DNA of 64,000 nucleotides from Pseudarthrobacter sp. GA104 (GCF_009741265.1 NZ_WOWL01000001.1:4340001-4404000); one strand, 5' to 3'; numbered from the stretch's first letter, positions 1 to 8,761 are shown. Made by a program: numbers and translations. Notes: generated by a model from the sequence alone, not told the origin.

Positions 1-482
1 GGGTTCTGGATCTTATTCGCCTCGACAAGGTGCCCGATAGGCACGCCTGTCTCGCCGGAGATTTTGGTGAGGGTGTCGTTCGGCTGAATGGTGTACACCA
101 TCGTCGTGAGCTTCGGGTCCGGTTCACGCGCAGGAGGCACTGCAGGCAGTGGTTCTGGCTTCGGCGGCTCAAGCTCGTCCGCAATGCCATTTCCGTCCTT
201 GTCCGGCAGAGTCACCGTCACGGTGCCTTCATTGCTGCCCTGGGCCTCCGCTGCGACGGCTGCCGCATCGGGACCATTCGCGGCGCTCTCGTCGGCCGTG
301 AGGATCTGCGTCAGGCCCCATCCGGCAAAAAGTACCGCCCCGCCAACCATGATCCCGGCCGCGAGCACCGGGCCATTCCCGTATCCCAGCGGCCCAACGC
401 GACCACTGCGGTCAGCAGCCGGCCGCGCCGGGGGAGCAGCCCCGGTCTCCGTGCCTTCGGGCTTGTAAATCGTATCCGTCAT
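1..482 (-). CDS. Membrane-anchored LysM protein, N-terminal part (runs off the left edge)
   Basis: The reading frame starts with an ATG at 482 preceded by AGGAGAGG and runs out of the window without a stop, giving about 160 residues. Residues 1-37 are polar. A hydrophobic segment follows at about 38-58 (VLAAGIMVGGAVLFAGWGL). Then comes a Pro/Glu-rich linker containing a DKDGNGIADEL stretch that resembles a calcium-binding loop. A LysM-like motif begins near residue 128 (YTIQPNDTLTKISGETGV). LysM domains bind peptidoglycan or chitin, so the protein probably sits in the membrane with its C-terminal part in the cell wall, perhaps helping conjugation. It is divergent from the gene at 658 and shares with it an upstream region carrying CTATCGACT-type boxes. 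The rest of the protein is not visible. Confidence 0.8.
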   Translation of the reverse strand, partial: MTDTIYKPEGTETGAAPPARPAADRSGRVGPLGYGNGPVLAAGIMVGGAVLFAGWGLTQILTADESAANGPDAAAVAAEAQGSNEGTVTVTLPDKDGNGIADELEPPKPEPLPAVPPAREPDPKLTTMVYTIQPNDTLTKISGETGVPIGHLVEANKIQN

Positions 483-530
483 TCCTGTCGCCTCTCCTCT
501 GTCCTCATCACCTGCGATCAGTCGTATCCA

Positions 531-603
531 TCATTTCTATTCTACTCATAGCCCAGTCGATCTTGATAGAATAGGAGCAGTAATAGCTAGTCGATAGGCG
601 AGT
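531..603. promoter_or_regulatory. Divergent control region with CTATCGACT-type boxes
   Basis: This AT-richer gap lies between the divergent genes starting at 482 (-) and 658 (+). An 8-bp inverted repeat (CTATTCTA at 537-544, TAGAATAG at 567-574) flanks a CAGTCGATC core. A second box, AGTCGATAGG followed by CGAGTC, lies at 589-604. Read on the - strand this is GACTCGCCTATCGACT, which closely matches boxes found upstream of many other backbone genes in the window. It may be a promoter or operator shared by both genes; which gene each half serves cannot be decided from sequence. Confidence 0.45.
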
Positions 604-657
604 CAAACGGACTTCCACAGACCATTGCACCACCTCAACAGAAGGAACCTCATCACC

Positions 658-1590
658 ATGGCCAACTACTCCATCTCCGCCAGCCAGCTCACCGAGGGCA
701 CCAGCGTGTTCATCCGAGGCAAGCTCGCCTTCGCACGCCTCACCAGCCTCATCGAAGGCGCGGCCCTGGCAGCCAGCGACCAGCGCAAGGTGCAGAACGG
801 CATGAGCCCCGTGGGCAAGCCGCACACCACCGCGACCGTCACCGAAGCCGAGGTCCAGTTTGCCGATCCGGCGAACCCGACGATCGAGGAGCAGTTCGTC
901 GCCGAGCGCCGCTACGTCTCCAAGAAGAACCCGGACACGGGTGCGAACTACTCGATCGATTCCAAGGGCACCAACCTGCCGATCATCGCCATCCCTTCCG
1001 ACAAGGGCGACGGCACCTTCGATCAGGACACCTCCGGCCAGGAGCTCGCCCAGGGCCTGGACGTGACGCTCGTGCTGCGCGTCTACAAGCCGAAGAACTT
1101 CGCCAACCGTGGCCTGTCGCTCGACCAGGTAATCGTGAACGAGGCCCCGCGCTACTACAACGCCGGCGGCGTCGCCACTGGCGAGCTCGCTGCCCGCGGG
1201 ATCGTGTTCAATGCCCCGCCGCGTGCGGTGCAGGCGCAGGCAGGCTCCGACTCTGCCATCGGCAACGGCGAGGAACCTGTAGGCACCGATGTCGAGGATG
1301 GATTGTCCTTCCCGTCCCCGGTGGCTGCTGTTGCACCTGTACAGGTGCAGGCTCCCGCGCAGGTCCAGGCGGCCCCGGTACAGACTGCCACCGTTCCCCA
1401 AGCTGCCGCTCCGGCTGTCCAGCCGCAGGCTCAGGTCGAGACCCCTGAGCAGAAGCTCGCCCGGCTCGAGGCCGAGAATGCTGCGCTGAAGAACGCAGGC
1501 TCAGCCGTCGGTGCGCCTTCGGCCCAGGGCCCGTGGAACGGCTCCGGCGACGCCGGCGGCCAGCAGGCGGGGATCACCTACCAGGGCTGA
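658..1590 (+). CDS. Hypothetical protein, possibly ssDNA-binding-like, with C-terminal coiled coil
   Basis: The protein has 310 residues. The ATG at 658 was chosen because GAAGGAA lies 11 bases upstream. The first ~185 residues look like a compact beta-rich domain; the segment TLVLRVYKPKNFANRGLSLD followed by QVIV resembles an OB-fold strand pattern of single-stranded DNA-binding proteins, but this is a weak impression. After it comes a low-complexity Gln/Ala/Pro/Val region (about 220-275), then a short leucine-zipper-like segment (EQKLARLEAENAALKNAG) and a Gly-rich tail. The layout of a folded domain, flexible linker and short tail is like SSB proteins, and the next gene encodes a primase-like protein, which fits a replication role. 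A strong terminator follows directly, so the gene is probably monocistronic and well expressed. Confidence 0.75.
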   Translation: MANYSISASQLTEGTSVFIRGKLAFARLTSLIEGAALAASDQRKVQNGMSPVGKPHTTATVTEAEVQFADPANPTIEEQFVAERRYVSKKNPDTGANYSIDSKGTNLPIIAIPSDKGDGTFDQDTSGQELAQGLDVTLVLRVYKPKNFANRGLSLDQVIVNEAPRYYNAGGVATGELAARGIVFNAPPRAVQAQAGSDSAIGNGEEPVGTDVEDGLSFPSPVAAVAPVQVQAPAQVQAAPVQTATVPQAAAPAVQPQAQVETPEQKLARLEAENAALKNAGSAVGAPSAQGPWNGSGDAGGQQAGITYQG

Positions 1591-1617
1591 TCCAAAACCG
1601 GCAACCCCAACCTCGAC

Positions 1618-1665
1618 AAGACCCCCGTGCTGGCATCCGTGCAGTACGGGGGTCTTGTCTTTTTC
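1618..1665 (+). terminator. Rho-independent terminator
   Basis: An 11-bp stem, AAGACCCCCGT (1618-1628) with ACGGGGGTCTT (1646-1656), is followed by GTCTTTTTC. It ends the transcript of the gene at 658 and separates it from the primase-like gene. Confidence 0.85.
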
Positions 1666-1704
1666 AGACCCCTTCTCCCGCCGAACGAAAGCGTGCGCCC
1701 CAAG

Positions 1705-2736
1705 ATGACCTCACTCGACCCACGGGCATGGTTCCCGCAGTTCTACGACAACCCCGCGATCCGCGCTCTGGCGACCGCCTGTCGATGGACCATCTCCGGT
1801 CAGCTCGGCGAGCTCGACGACGAGGACTCGGGCCGCAAGGCCCCGATCGACGTGCGCCACCTCCTCGACGGATGCAACGCCGGCTGTCGCCACGTCGGCC
1901 CGCTGCGCGGTGCGTTCGCCCTGGACTCCACCTGCCTGCTCCCTCTCGAGGACCTCACGGGCGCGCTGCCGAATGCGGCCAACGCCGCCTTCTACCTGCA
2001 GGCCCAAGCCGACGGCCTGATCGTAATCGACGTCGAACCGGGATGCCCGCCGGACGTGGCCGCGGACATCCTGCGGCTGCCCGGGATCCTCTACTCCGAG
2101 CTGTCCATGTCCGGCAAGGGATTCCACCTGATCGCGTCCCTGCCCGAAAACCTCCACGACTTTCCCGTGGCCGCCGAAAAGCGCGTACTTCGTGAAGAGC
2201 ACGGCTGGTACGAGATCCTCCTTGACCACTGGTGTACCTTCACGCGGTCCCCGGTCCCTGACCGCATCGTCAAGCACGTCGCGGCTCTGCCCGCTCCGTC
2301 CGGGTTCTCCACTGTTGAGGATCTCTATGCGGATCTGGCAGCCAAGGCCCGGCCCAGCCTCAGCGTCTCGGCGACCGAGGTTGGCACCGACGGAGAAATG
2401 CCCGACATCCCATACGCCCAAGCCATCATCAATCAGACGCTGGCCGGATCCCTTGACCGCCTGAAGACCCCCGAGGACTTCGATAACGACTTCTCCCGTT
2501 GGGAGTTTTCCGTCCTCGGAGTGCTCTACACCGGGATGCAGCTTCCACTGCGCACCTATCGTTCCTTCGGGGCCGAATTCTCCATCGGAGACCAAGCCTG
2601 GCTGTTGTACCAGACCTCGCTCAAGGTGATCAAGCCCCGGCCCAAACACTCTCAGATGCGCAACGGCAGGCCGTTCCTCCTTGACCGTGCCGCTGCCCTG
2701 GTGGCAGCACGTGAGGCATCCGCAGCTCCGTGGTGA
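1705..2736 (+). CDS. PrimPol-like (archaeo-eukaryotic primase superfamily) protein
   Basis: The protein has 343 residues from the ATG at 1705; earlier in-frame starts lie inside the upstream terminator. Visible motifs match small phage/plasmid primase-polymerases of the AEP superfamily: a hydrophobic strand ending in the acidic pair IDVE (Asp109, Glu111), then SMSGKGFH with a conserved-type His141, then WYEILLDHWCTFTR (about 168-181), where these enzymes usually carry the third catalytic region. Such enzymes synthesise primers on plasmid DNA. The C-terminal 120 residues, with many aromatic residues, may be a helical PriCT-like module. No helicase domain is fused, but a large SF1 helicase gene lies downstream at 8762. 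Assignment is by motif pattern only. Confidence 0.6.
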   Translation: MTSLDPRAWFPQFYDNPAIRALATACRWTISGQLGELDDEDSGRKAPIDVRHLLDGCNAGCRHVGPLRGAFALDSTCLLPLEDLTGALPNAANAAFYLQAQADGLIVIDVEPGCPPDVAADILRLPGILYSELSMSGKGFHLIASLPENLHDFPVAAEKRVLREEHGWYEILLDHWCTFTRSPVPDRIVKHVAALPAPSGFSTVEDLYADLAAKARPSLSVSATEVGTDGEMPDIPYAQAIINQTLAGSLDRLKTPEDFDNDFSRWEFSVLGVLYTGMQLPLRTYRSFGAEFSIGDQAWLLYQTSLKVIKPRPKHSQMRNGRPFLLDRAAALVAAREASAAPW

Positions 2737-2780
2737 GTCTCTGGGGAAACGCCTGTCGGCAGGTGTTGTGGGAAGTACTG

Positions 2781-2839
2781 GATCGGGCGGAGCCCGATCG
2801 GGGATGAAGTGGCGGTGTGCAGCGGGGCTCCACCGCCAC
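2781..2839 (+). terminator. Two adjacent GC-rich hairpins after the primase-like gene
   Basis: The hairpins are GATCGGGC (2781-2788) with GCCCGATC (2792-2799), and GTGGCGGTG (2809-2817) with CACCGCCAC (2831-2839). No T-tract follows, so termination is plausible but not certain. The rest of the 217-bp gap (2737-2953) holds nothing else that I recognise except the ribosome binding region of the next gene. Confidence 0.45.
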
Positions 2840-2953
2840 CTCCACCGGGCCTCGGGGCCCTGCTTCCGATCCGTGCATACGGCACCACATACCGTCCTCT
2901 CGTCTCTTTCTCCTGCTTGATCTCAGCTCGCCCACGACCAGAAAGACATCATC

Positions 2954-4195
2954 ATGAAGTTCAACGACACCCTGACGACCCTCATCCAGCAGTCCCTCGA
3001 GGTCGGCGCGACACCTGCACTCATGGGCGAGCCCGGCATCGGCAAGTCCTCCTTCGTCGAGGCCCTGGCCTACTCGATGGGCACCAAGGCCTTCGTCCTG
3101 CCCTGCAACCAGCTTGCTGACAAGGCCGACCTCACCGGCGCGCGCCTGGTTCCGTACACCAAGAACGACGGAACCGAAAGCTTCAAGCAGGTGTTCTACC
3201 CCCATCAGGTCATCCAGGAAGCCATCGATTACGCACTGGCCAATCCGCGCGAATGGCCGATCCTGTTCCTCGACGAGATCAACCGAACCACCTCGGACGT
3301 GACCTCGGGCGCGCTGACCCTGGTGACACTGCGCCGCATGGGTCACATCGAGCTGCCGAGCAACGTCCGCATTGTCGTAGCCGGCAACGACAAGGGCAAC
3401 GTCACCACCCTGGACGAGGCGAGCCTCTCACGCTTCGCGATCTTCCACGTGGAGCCCGACGCCGCGACGCTCATGTCCGTCCTTGGCGACATGAACCCCT
3501 GGGTGAAAAAGGTGCTCACCCAGCACCCGGGCCTCATCTTCCAGAAGTCGACGCCGAACGCCATCGTGGCCGACGGCCGCGACGACGATGATGACAACGG
3601 CAATGTCACCATGGCCGAGCTGTTCGACGGCGGCGAAGAGATGAACCAGCTCACCACGCCACGCACCATCGACTACCTCTCGCGGTGGCTGAACCGTGTC
3701 GACCGTCAGGAACTGGCGAGCCACCTCGCGACCCCGGTCCAGATCGACAGCCGCGACACCACTCTGCTCAACGAGGCAATCGAGGCCTTCACCGGGGACA
3801 CCATGTTCACCACCCAGCTGGTGGCGACGATCGCCGAGGACCTTGCATCGAACTCGGGCGGCCCGACGCAGAACCGCGTGAACGTGCCGAAGCCGAACTG
3901 CTACGCGGGCCTCAAAACCGCAGGTACAGTCACCGACCTCGCCGCACAGATCGCGACCCTGACCCAGAACGAGGTCTCCGGATCGCTGCTGTACGCGTTG
4001 AAGGAGACCGATGACAACGCCCGGCTCATCGAGCAGCTGGCCCAGGCGGCGACGCAGATCGAACCGGAGCACACGCGCACGCTCTTCGAGCTGGTGACCA
4101 CCGGACTGATCGACCGTCAGAACCTGGAGTCCTTCCTCGAGATCGACACTCCGATCGTCACCGCGGTCAAGCCGTCATTGTCGGCTTTCCTCTGA
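2954..4195 (+). CDS. MoxR-type AAA+ ATPase
   Basis: The protein has 413 residues. A Walker A motif, GEPGIGKS, lies at residues 25-32, Walker B (ILFLDEINR) around 103-111 with Asp107-Glu108, and a sensor-1-type VVAGND at 141-146. The Glu-Ile-Asn-Arg after Walker B and the short N-terminus before the P-loop are typical of MoxR-family ATPases. A His/Asp-rich insertion (DGRDDDDDNGN) sits near residue 215 and a helical C-terminal region follows. MoxR ATPases usually work with a VWA-domain partner as a chaperone-like pair, and the next gene encodes exactly such a protein. The two genes are separated by a 16-bp perfect hairpin, so they may be transcribed separately or with attenuation. Confidence 0.9.
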   Translation: MKFNDTLTTLIQQSLEVGATPALMGEPGIGKSSFVEALAYSMGTKAFVLPCNQLADKADLTGARLVPYTKNDGTESFKQVFYPHQVIQEAIDYALANPREWPILFLDEINRTTSDVTSGALTLVTLRRMGHIELPSNVRIVVAGNDKGNVTTLDEASLSRFAIFHVEPDAATLMSVLGDMNPWVKKVLTQHPGLIFQKSTPNAIVADGRDDDDDNGNVTMAELFDGGEEMNQLTTPRTIDYLSRWLNRVDRQELASHLATPVQIDSRDTTLLNEAIEAFTGDTMFTTQLVATIAEDLASNSGGPTQNRVNVPKPNCYAGLKTAGTVTDLAAQIATLTQNEVSGSLLYALKETDDNARLIEQLAQAATQIEPEHTRTLFELVTTGLIDRQNLESFLEIDTPIVTAVKPSLSAFL

Positions 4196-4215
4196 GCCGA
4201 ACCCGGCCAACGCCA

Positions 4216-4256
4216 GCGTGGGATGCCCCGGTGCTATCTCCCGGGGCATCCCACGC
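4216..4256 (+). terminator. Hairpin with 16-bp perfect stem between the MoxR and VWA genes
   Basis: GCGTGGGATGCCCCGG (4216-4231) pairs with CCGGGGCATCCCACGC (4241-4256) around a 9-base loop. It lacks a T-run, so it may act as an attenuator, transcript-stabilising stem or actinobacterial T-less terminator. Confidence 0.6.
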
Positions 4257-4308
4257 CATCACCGATGACTGACCGCAGTCGCCTCAAACAGCAGAAGGAG
4301 ATCTCAAC

Positions 4309-6006
4309 ATGACGATCACCGTCACGAACCAGAAGCCGGCGGTGCTCGACGCCCTGCACACGATCTCGTGCACCGGCGACTACGACCCCATGCCGGCCGT
4401 CCAGAAAGTCCTCATCGATCCACTGCTCGAACCGCTGAATCCCAGTGCTCCGGCAAGCATCACCGACGGCTCCGGCAAGGACATCACCGCAGACGTCCAG
4501 GGCCTCATCCTGCGCTGCCTCGGGGATTCGATGGACCCCAACGCCGAGAAAACAGCCAAGGAGCTGCTGGGGCAGACCATGGTCAATTATGACCAGGGCA
4601 CACCTCTGCCTGTGGGGGAGTTGTTTGCTGTCCAGGCCGGACAGCGGAACAAGTGGCCCGCACCCTCAGCCCGGGTCCTCTACACCGCCCAAAACGACGT
4701 CATCCCCGCAGCCAAGGGACTGCTCGCAGGCTCAGCGGACGAGAGCGCGTTCTTCGCATCTGTGGCCTACGCGTACCACCCGAACACGCTCGGATTCTGG
4801 TTTCAGTCCTCGGCGGCATTCGACGGCTTCAAGATCTGGCTGAGCCAGCAGGTTCAGAGCATGGCCGGTGCCAACATCATGCCGCCGGACACTCTCCGAC
4901 TGCTGAATGACTTTGCGAACCTTTCGCTCAAGGGCCTGACCGAGTCGCTGCTGCTGCGCAAGGACGACTCCGATGGCAATGAAGAATTTTCATTCGCCCG
5001 CCTGGTCATCCGGATGCTTATGAACTACGTCGAACAGCAGCGCAAGCAGACATCCACGGGCCAACCGCCTGCGGTCATCGACACCGGAATCATGCCCTTC
5101 ACCCTCGGAGAGCTGTTCTGCCCGCGGTCACTGGTCCTCGTCAACGTCGAAGCCCATGCCCGGGCCACGTCCACGAAGGTCACCACTGAGTGGAACCTGA
5201 TCAACCAGTCGCTGGCCTCGCCGGTCAAGGTCGTCTCCAATGCCTCCCTGTCCAAGCTCACCTCGCTTCCGCGCGCTGCAGCCAAGGCTGCAGCCATGGG
5301 CGCGAAGCAGCAGCCGGGCCAGCCGGGCTCACGATCGGCCCAGGTAAAGTTCCGGAAGCAGCCGCCCAGCAAGCTGGATCTGTTCAAGGACATCACCCGG
5401 GTGCTGCGCCGCATGGGTAAGGTCAACAAGTCCCAGAACATTTACCGAACGACGAAGACGACCTTCCTCAAGGCCAACCGTCGCAACCCGGACGACTTCA
5501 ACAAGCCCGGCCGGATCACCTCGGTGCAGTACATGCCCGACCTACACATCTACATCGACACCTCCGGTTCGATCTCCGAGGAGAACTACCAGGAGGCGGT
5601 GCTGATGCTGATCAGGATCGCCAAGAAACTCAACGTCAACCTGTACTTCAACTCGTTCAGCCACATCCTCTCGCAGGAGACGCTGCTCAAGGTGGAGAAC
5701 AAATCGACCCGGCAGATCTGGCAGGAATTCCGCAAGGTACCCAAGGTCACCGGCGGGACGCAGTTCAAGCAGGTCTGGGACTACATCAACGCTTCGCCGA
5801 AGCGCAAGCGACAGCTCTCGTTGATGATCACCGACTTCGAGTGGTCGCCGCCTTCCAGGCGCGAAGAGCACCCCGCGAATCTCTACTACGCGCCGTGCTC
5901 TGCCATGGACTGGAAGTACATGGTCCGCTCCGCTGAGGACTACGCCAACGCGATGCAGCACATCGACGCGAGCATTCGCCAGAAGCTGCTTGGCATGGTC
6001 ATCTGA
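4309..6006 (+). CDS. VWA-domain protein, partner of the MoxR ATPase
   Basis: The protein has 565 residues, with AAGGAG 9 bases before the ATG. The N-terminal 400 residues are mostly helical and unrecognised. The C-terminal part is a von Willebrand factor A domain with a complete MIDAS start, IDTSGS (about 416-421), a middle Thr region (TGGTQF near 480) and a terminal MITDFEW segment. MIDAS-containing VWA proteins encoded beside MoxR ATPases act as adaptors that bring target proteins to the ATPase ring. Order and spacing here fit that two-component arrangement. The target is unknown; because the pair sits between a primase-like gene and a Clp-type gene, remodelling of a replication or conjugation complex is a reasonable guess. 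Confidence 0.88.
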   Translation: MTITVTNQKPAVLDALHTISCTGDYDPMPAVQKVLIDPLLEPLNPSAPASITDGSGKDITADVQGLILRCLGDSMDPNAEKTAKELLGQTMVNYDQGTPLPVGELFAVQAGQRNKWPAPSARVLYTAQNDVIPAAKGLLAGSADESAFFASVAYAYHPNTLGFWFQSSAAFDGFKIWLSQQVQSMAGANIMPPDTLRLLNDFANLSLKGLTESLLLRKDDSDGNEEFSFARLVIRMLMNYVEQQRKQTSTGQPPAVIDTGIMPFTLGELFCPRSLVLVNVEAHARATSTKVTTEWNLINQSLASPVKVVSNASLSKLTSLPRAAAKAAAMGAKQQPGQPGSRSAQVKFRKQPPSKLDLFKDITRVLRRMGKVNKSQNIYRTTKTTFLKANRRNPDDFNKPGRITSVQYMPDLHIYIDTSGSISEENYQEAVLMLIRIAKKLNVNLYFNSFSHILSQETLLKVENKSTRQIWQEFRKVPKVTGGTQFKQVWDYINASPKRKRQLSLMITDFEWSPPSRREEHPANLYYAPCSAMDWKYMVRSAEDYANAMQHIDASIRQKLLGMVI

Positions 6007-6025
6007 CCCGGCCAACAGCTGTCCC

Positions 6026-6067
6026 CGAAGAGACGTCGATCGGCTTCATCCGGTCGGCGTCTCTTCG
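6026..6067 (+). terminator. Hairpin after the VWA gene
   Basis: CGAAGAGACG (6026-6035) pairs with CGTCTCTTCG (6058-6067) around a GC-rich loop that contains a smaller possible stem. No strong T-tract follows. Confidence 0.5.
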
Positions 6068-6182
6068 ACCTGATTCCCAACGACTCTCACCTCATACCTA
6101 CCCGTACCCCTTGCCCGGGATCCTGTGATGCGCCCACCCAGCGCTTCTTCGACCCAGGCGCATACCAAAGGAGGGACCCGAG

Positions 6183-8132
6183 ATGGGCCTCAGCAACTTC
6201 ACGTCGGGCTCCGACGATGACAAGAACAACAGCGGCGGCACACCTCCGGGCTTCCCGCCAATGGGTGCTCCCGCTTCCAGCAACAATCAGGACGACGACG
6301 TAGCCAAGGAGCTCCTCGTCGACTACAACGAAAAGTTCAAGAACGCCGACCCGACATTGTTCCGCGATGTGCTCATCGAGCAGGTCCTCTCAGTGCTGAT
6401 CAGCAAGAACAAGCCGAATGCACTGCTCAAAGGCTCCGCCGGCGTCGGCAAGACCAGGATCGTCGAGGACATCGCCCGCCGGATCGAGCTGGGCGATACC
6501 CTCATCCCCGACCAGCTCAAGGGCCACACTGTCTACGAGCTGCCGATCACGAACCTGATCGCCGGATCCGGCATCCGCGGGCAGCTCGAGGAGAAGGTCC
6601 AGGCCATCGTCGCCTTCGTCTCAGACCCCAAGAACAAGGTCATCCTGTTCATCGACGAGATCCACCAGATCACCGGCGGATCCAGCACGGGCAGCAGCCA
6701 TGAAGCGCGGCTGATCTCGCAGATCCTCAAGCCTGCGCTGGCCCGCGGCGACATGCATGTCATCGGCGCAACCACCTCGAACGAGTCCCGGGCCTTCGAT
6801 GATGACCCCGCTTTCGCACGACGCTTCACCCAGCTCATCGTCGATGAGCTGACCGTCGAACAGACGCTCGCTGTCCTGGGGACCGTTCGCCCAGGCCTGG
6901 TGGCCCACTACAACCACAAGATCATGGTCGCCGATGACGTCCTGATCGAAACGGTCAGGATCGCCGAAGAGAACTCCCGCGCCGGACAGCACCGCCCCGA
7001 CAACGCCATCACGCTGCTTGACCGCGCGATGGCAGACCGGGTCCTGGAACAGAAGAAGCTCATCGTCCAGGCCGAGGCCGCCGGCGACACCGCCCTCGTG
7101 GCAACTCTCCGGTCGATCCCGCAGGTGCCGCTCACGGCCAAGCGTGTCCTGGACGTGGCCAAGCGGCTGATGACCGGCAACGCGCAGCGCCCGGACTTCG
7201 ACGTTGCGACACTGCGCGGCACCCTGATGAACCGCCTGCAGGGACAGGCCGACGTACTCGACAAACTCGTGGACCGTCTGGCCCGCGAAGAACTGGACCT
7301 GTTCCCGACCAAGACCCCTACGACGTGGATGCTCGCCGGAGCATCGGGGGTGGGAAAGACCGAGACGGCAAAGATCATCGCAGAGCAGATGACCGGCACC
7401 GAGCCGATCATCCTCAACATGACCGAGTTCCACTCCGAGTGGTCGACCTCCAAGATCATCGGGTCCCCTCCGGGGTATGTCGGATCCGACTCCAACCAGG
7501 AGCTGCCTTTCGACACTCTCGAATCCAACCCGCACCGGGTGATCCTGCTTGACGAGTTCGAGAAGGCTGACAAGGCCGTGCAGCGGCTGTTCCTCTCCGC
7601 ATTTGACGAGGGGTACATCCGCAACGCCCGCGGTAAGCTGCTGGACTTTTCCAAGGCCCTGGTCATCTGCACGACCAATGCCGCAAGGGAAGCTCTCAGC
7701 GGCAGTCACATCGGGTTCGGATCTGCCCCGACGGCGGTCTCTCACAAGAGCCTTACGAAGGCCTTGAGTGAGCACTTCGACGCGGAACTGTTGGGACGGT
7801 TCTCCTTGGTGGTGGGATTCAACCCCATTGATGAGGAGACCTACCGCAACATCATGGCTGCTGACTACGTCCGCCAGCGTGAACGGATCCTGGACGTCAA
7901 GCCCCGGCTGGCGCAGGCTCTGCCCACGTCGATGCCTGACGACGAGGTACGCGCGGTCGCCGAGCGAACTTTCGTCGACTCCCAGGGTGCACGACCGGCA
8001 GGAAAAGCAGTCCGTGTCTGGATCGAGGACCGACTTCTCGCCGCCCAGACAGCTGCCTCCTCGGCTCCCGCATTGGTAGCCGCTCCGGTGATCGCTCCCT
8101 CCGAGGAACCGGAAACGTCGACCATCGACTGA
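6183..8132 (+). CDS. Clp/Hsp100-type ATPase with two AAA+ domains
   Basis: The protein has 649 residues; AAAGGAGGG lies 9 bases upstream of the ATG. Domain 1 has Walker A GSAGVGKT (84-91), Walker B LFIDEIHQ (155-162) and a GSGIRGQLEEK pore-loop-like segment (128-138). Domain 2 has Walker A GASGVGKT (386-393), GSPPGYVGS (427-435) matching the Clp pore loop, and Walker B LLDEFEKA (455-462). Family members use ATP to unfold or disaggregate proteins. It is short for ClpB/ClpC: the N-terminal domain is replaced by a Ser/Pro/Asn-rich tail and there is no long coiled-coil middle domain. A second, diverged Clp-type ATPase lies at 34922. Whether it feeds a protease (an IGF/L loop) could not be seen. 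Confidence 0.9.
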   Translation: MGLSNFTSGSDDDKNNSGGTPPGFPPMGAPASSNNQDDDVAKELLVDYNEKFKNADPTLFRDVLIEQVLSVLISKNKPNALLKGSAGVGKTRIVEDIARRIELGDTLIPDQLKGHTVYELPITNLIAGSGIRGQLEEKVQAIVAFVSDPKNKVILFIDEIHQITGGSSTGSSHEARLISQILKPALARGDMHVIGATTSNESRAFDDDPAFARRFTQLIVDELTVEQTLAVLGTVRPGLVAHYNHKIMVADDVLIETVRIAEENSRAGQHRPDNAITLLDRAMADRVLEQKKLIVQAEAAGDTALVATLRSIPQVPLTAKRVLDVAKRLMTGNAQRPDFDVATLRGTLMNRLQGQADVLDKLVDRLAREELDLFPTKTPTTWMLAGASGVGKTETAKIIAEQMTGTEPIILNMTEFHSEWSTSKIIGSPPGYVGSDSNQELPFDTLESNPHRVILLDEFEKADKAVQRLFLSAFDEGYIRNARGKLLDFSKALVICTTNAAREALSGSHIGFGSAPTAVSHKSLTKALSEHFDAELLGRFSLVVGFNPIDEETYRNIMAADYVRQRERILDVKPRLAQALPTSMPDDEVRAVAERTFVDSQGARPAGKAVRVWIEDRLLAAQTAASSAPALVAAPVIAPSEEPETSTID

Positions 8133-8149
8133 TTCGCGCTCCGATTCCT

Positions 8150-8190
8150 CGAACGCCCCTGCTCTGGACATTCCACGGCAGGGGCGTTCG
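8150..8190 (+). terminator. Hairpin after the Clp-type gene
   Basis: CGAACGCCCCTGC (8150-8162) pairs perfectly with GCAGGGGCGTTCG (8178-8190). The following bases are not T-rich. Confidence 0.6.
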
Positions 8191-8229
8191 TGCGGCTGCA
8201 TCTCAAATTGCACAGGAAGAGAAGGCCTC

Positions 8230-8466
8230 ATGACCGTCACTGTCCCCGCCTCCGGCTCGGCCCGGGAGCAATTGCTCCATAAGACCACCCAGCTCTCTGA
8301 CAAGGCCCGACTTGGGGTCGCCGCCCATTCCGCGAGTCCGGCCGACTGCCGTGAACTCGCCCTCATGCTCGGCCTGATCGAGGTCGATCCTTCCGGATCC
8401 CTCGTAAAGGCCAATCCCTGGGAGATCGACAACGTCGGCTCCCCTTCGGGCTCACCCAAAGAGTGA
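8230..8466 (+). CDS. Small hypothetical protein (78 residues)
   Basis: A short frame with GAAGAGAAGG just before the ATG and codon use like its neighbours. The sequence has a helical middle (residues 10-50) and a Ser/Gly/Pro-rich tail ending GSPSGSPKE. No family recognised. It sits between the Clp-type gene's hairpin and the long hairpin at 8582, so it forms its own small transcription unit or the end of the preceding one. Confidence 0.55.
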   Translation: MTVTVPASGSAREQLLHKTTQLSDKARLGVAAHSASPADCRELALMLGLIEVDPSGSLVKANPWEIDNVGSPSGSPKE

Positions 8467-8581
8467 GCCCGGCAATGGACGACCGCGCGCCTGGGTAGCG
8501 CGCGGTGTCCGGGGCTGCACGGCTGACGCCGGTGCCCCCGGACTCAGGGGCCTTAGGGCCCCTGACGGGTGGGTTGAGAGG

Positions 8582-8623
8582 AACACGGGAGGGCTCGTCG
8601 TCTGACGCGAGCCCTCCCGTGTT
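8582..8623 (+). terminator. Hairpin with 16-bp perfect stem
   Basis: AACACGGGAGGGCTCG (8582-8597) pairs with CGAGCCCTCCCGTGTT (8608-8623). A smaller GGGGCC/GGCCCC hairpin lies just upstream near 8547-8561. No T-run follows. The 295-bp gap 8467-8761 also holds the GACTC/CTATTG boxes listed separately. Confidence 0.6.
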
Positions 8624-8663
8624 CAAACCTGCACCCAAACGACCCAACTGCTCGTCTACGAGC

Positions 8664-8740
8664 ATTCGACTCATCACACGACTCTGTCACAATGGTTATA
8701 CGACTCCCCAATCAAATCTCTCTCGACTCACCTATTGATC
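8664..8740 (+). promoter_or_regulatory. Box-containing upstream region of the SF1 helicase gene
   Basis: ATTCGACTC (8664-8672), CGACTC boxes and GACTCACCTATTGATC (8725-8740) occur in front of the helicase start at 8762. The last box is a near copy of the reverse complement of the box at 589-604. AATGGTTATAC at 8691-8701 could be an extended -10 element. Similar boxes recur upstream of other backbone genes. Confidence 0.4.
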
Positions 8741-8761
8741 CGCCCGACGAAAGACGACACC

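Noticed and set aside
6621..8459. A 612-codon open frame opposite the Clp-type gene
   Set aside because: Shadow frame caused by third-position G/C bias; the + strand Clp-type protein has complete ATPase motifs.
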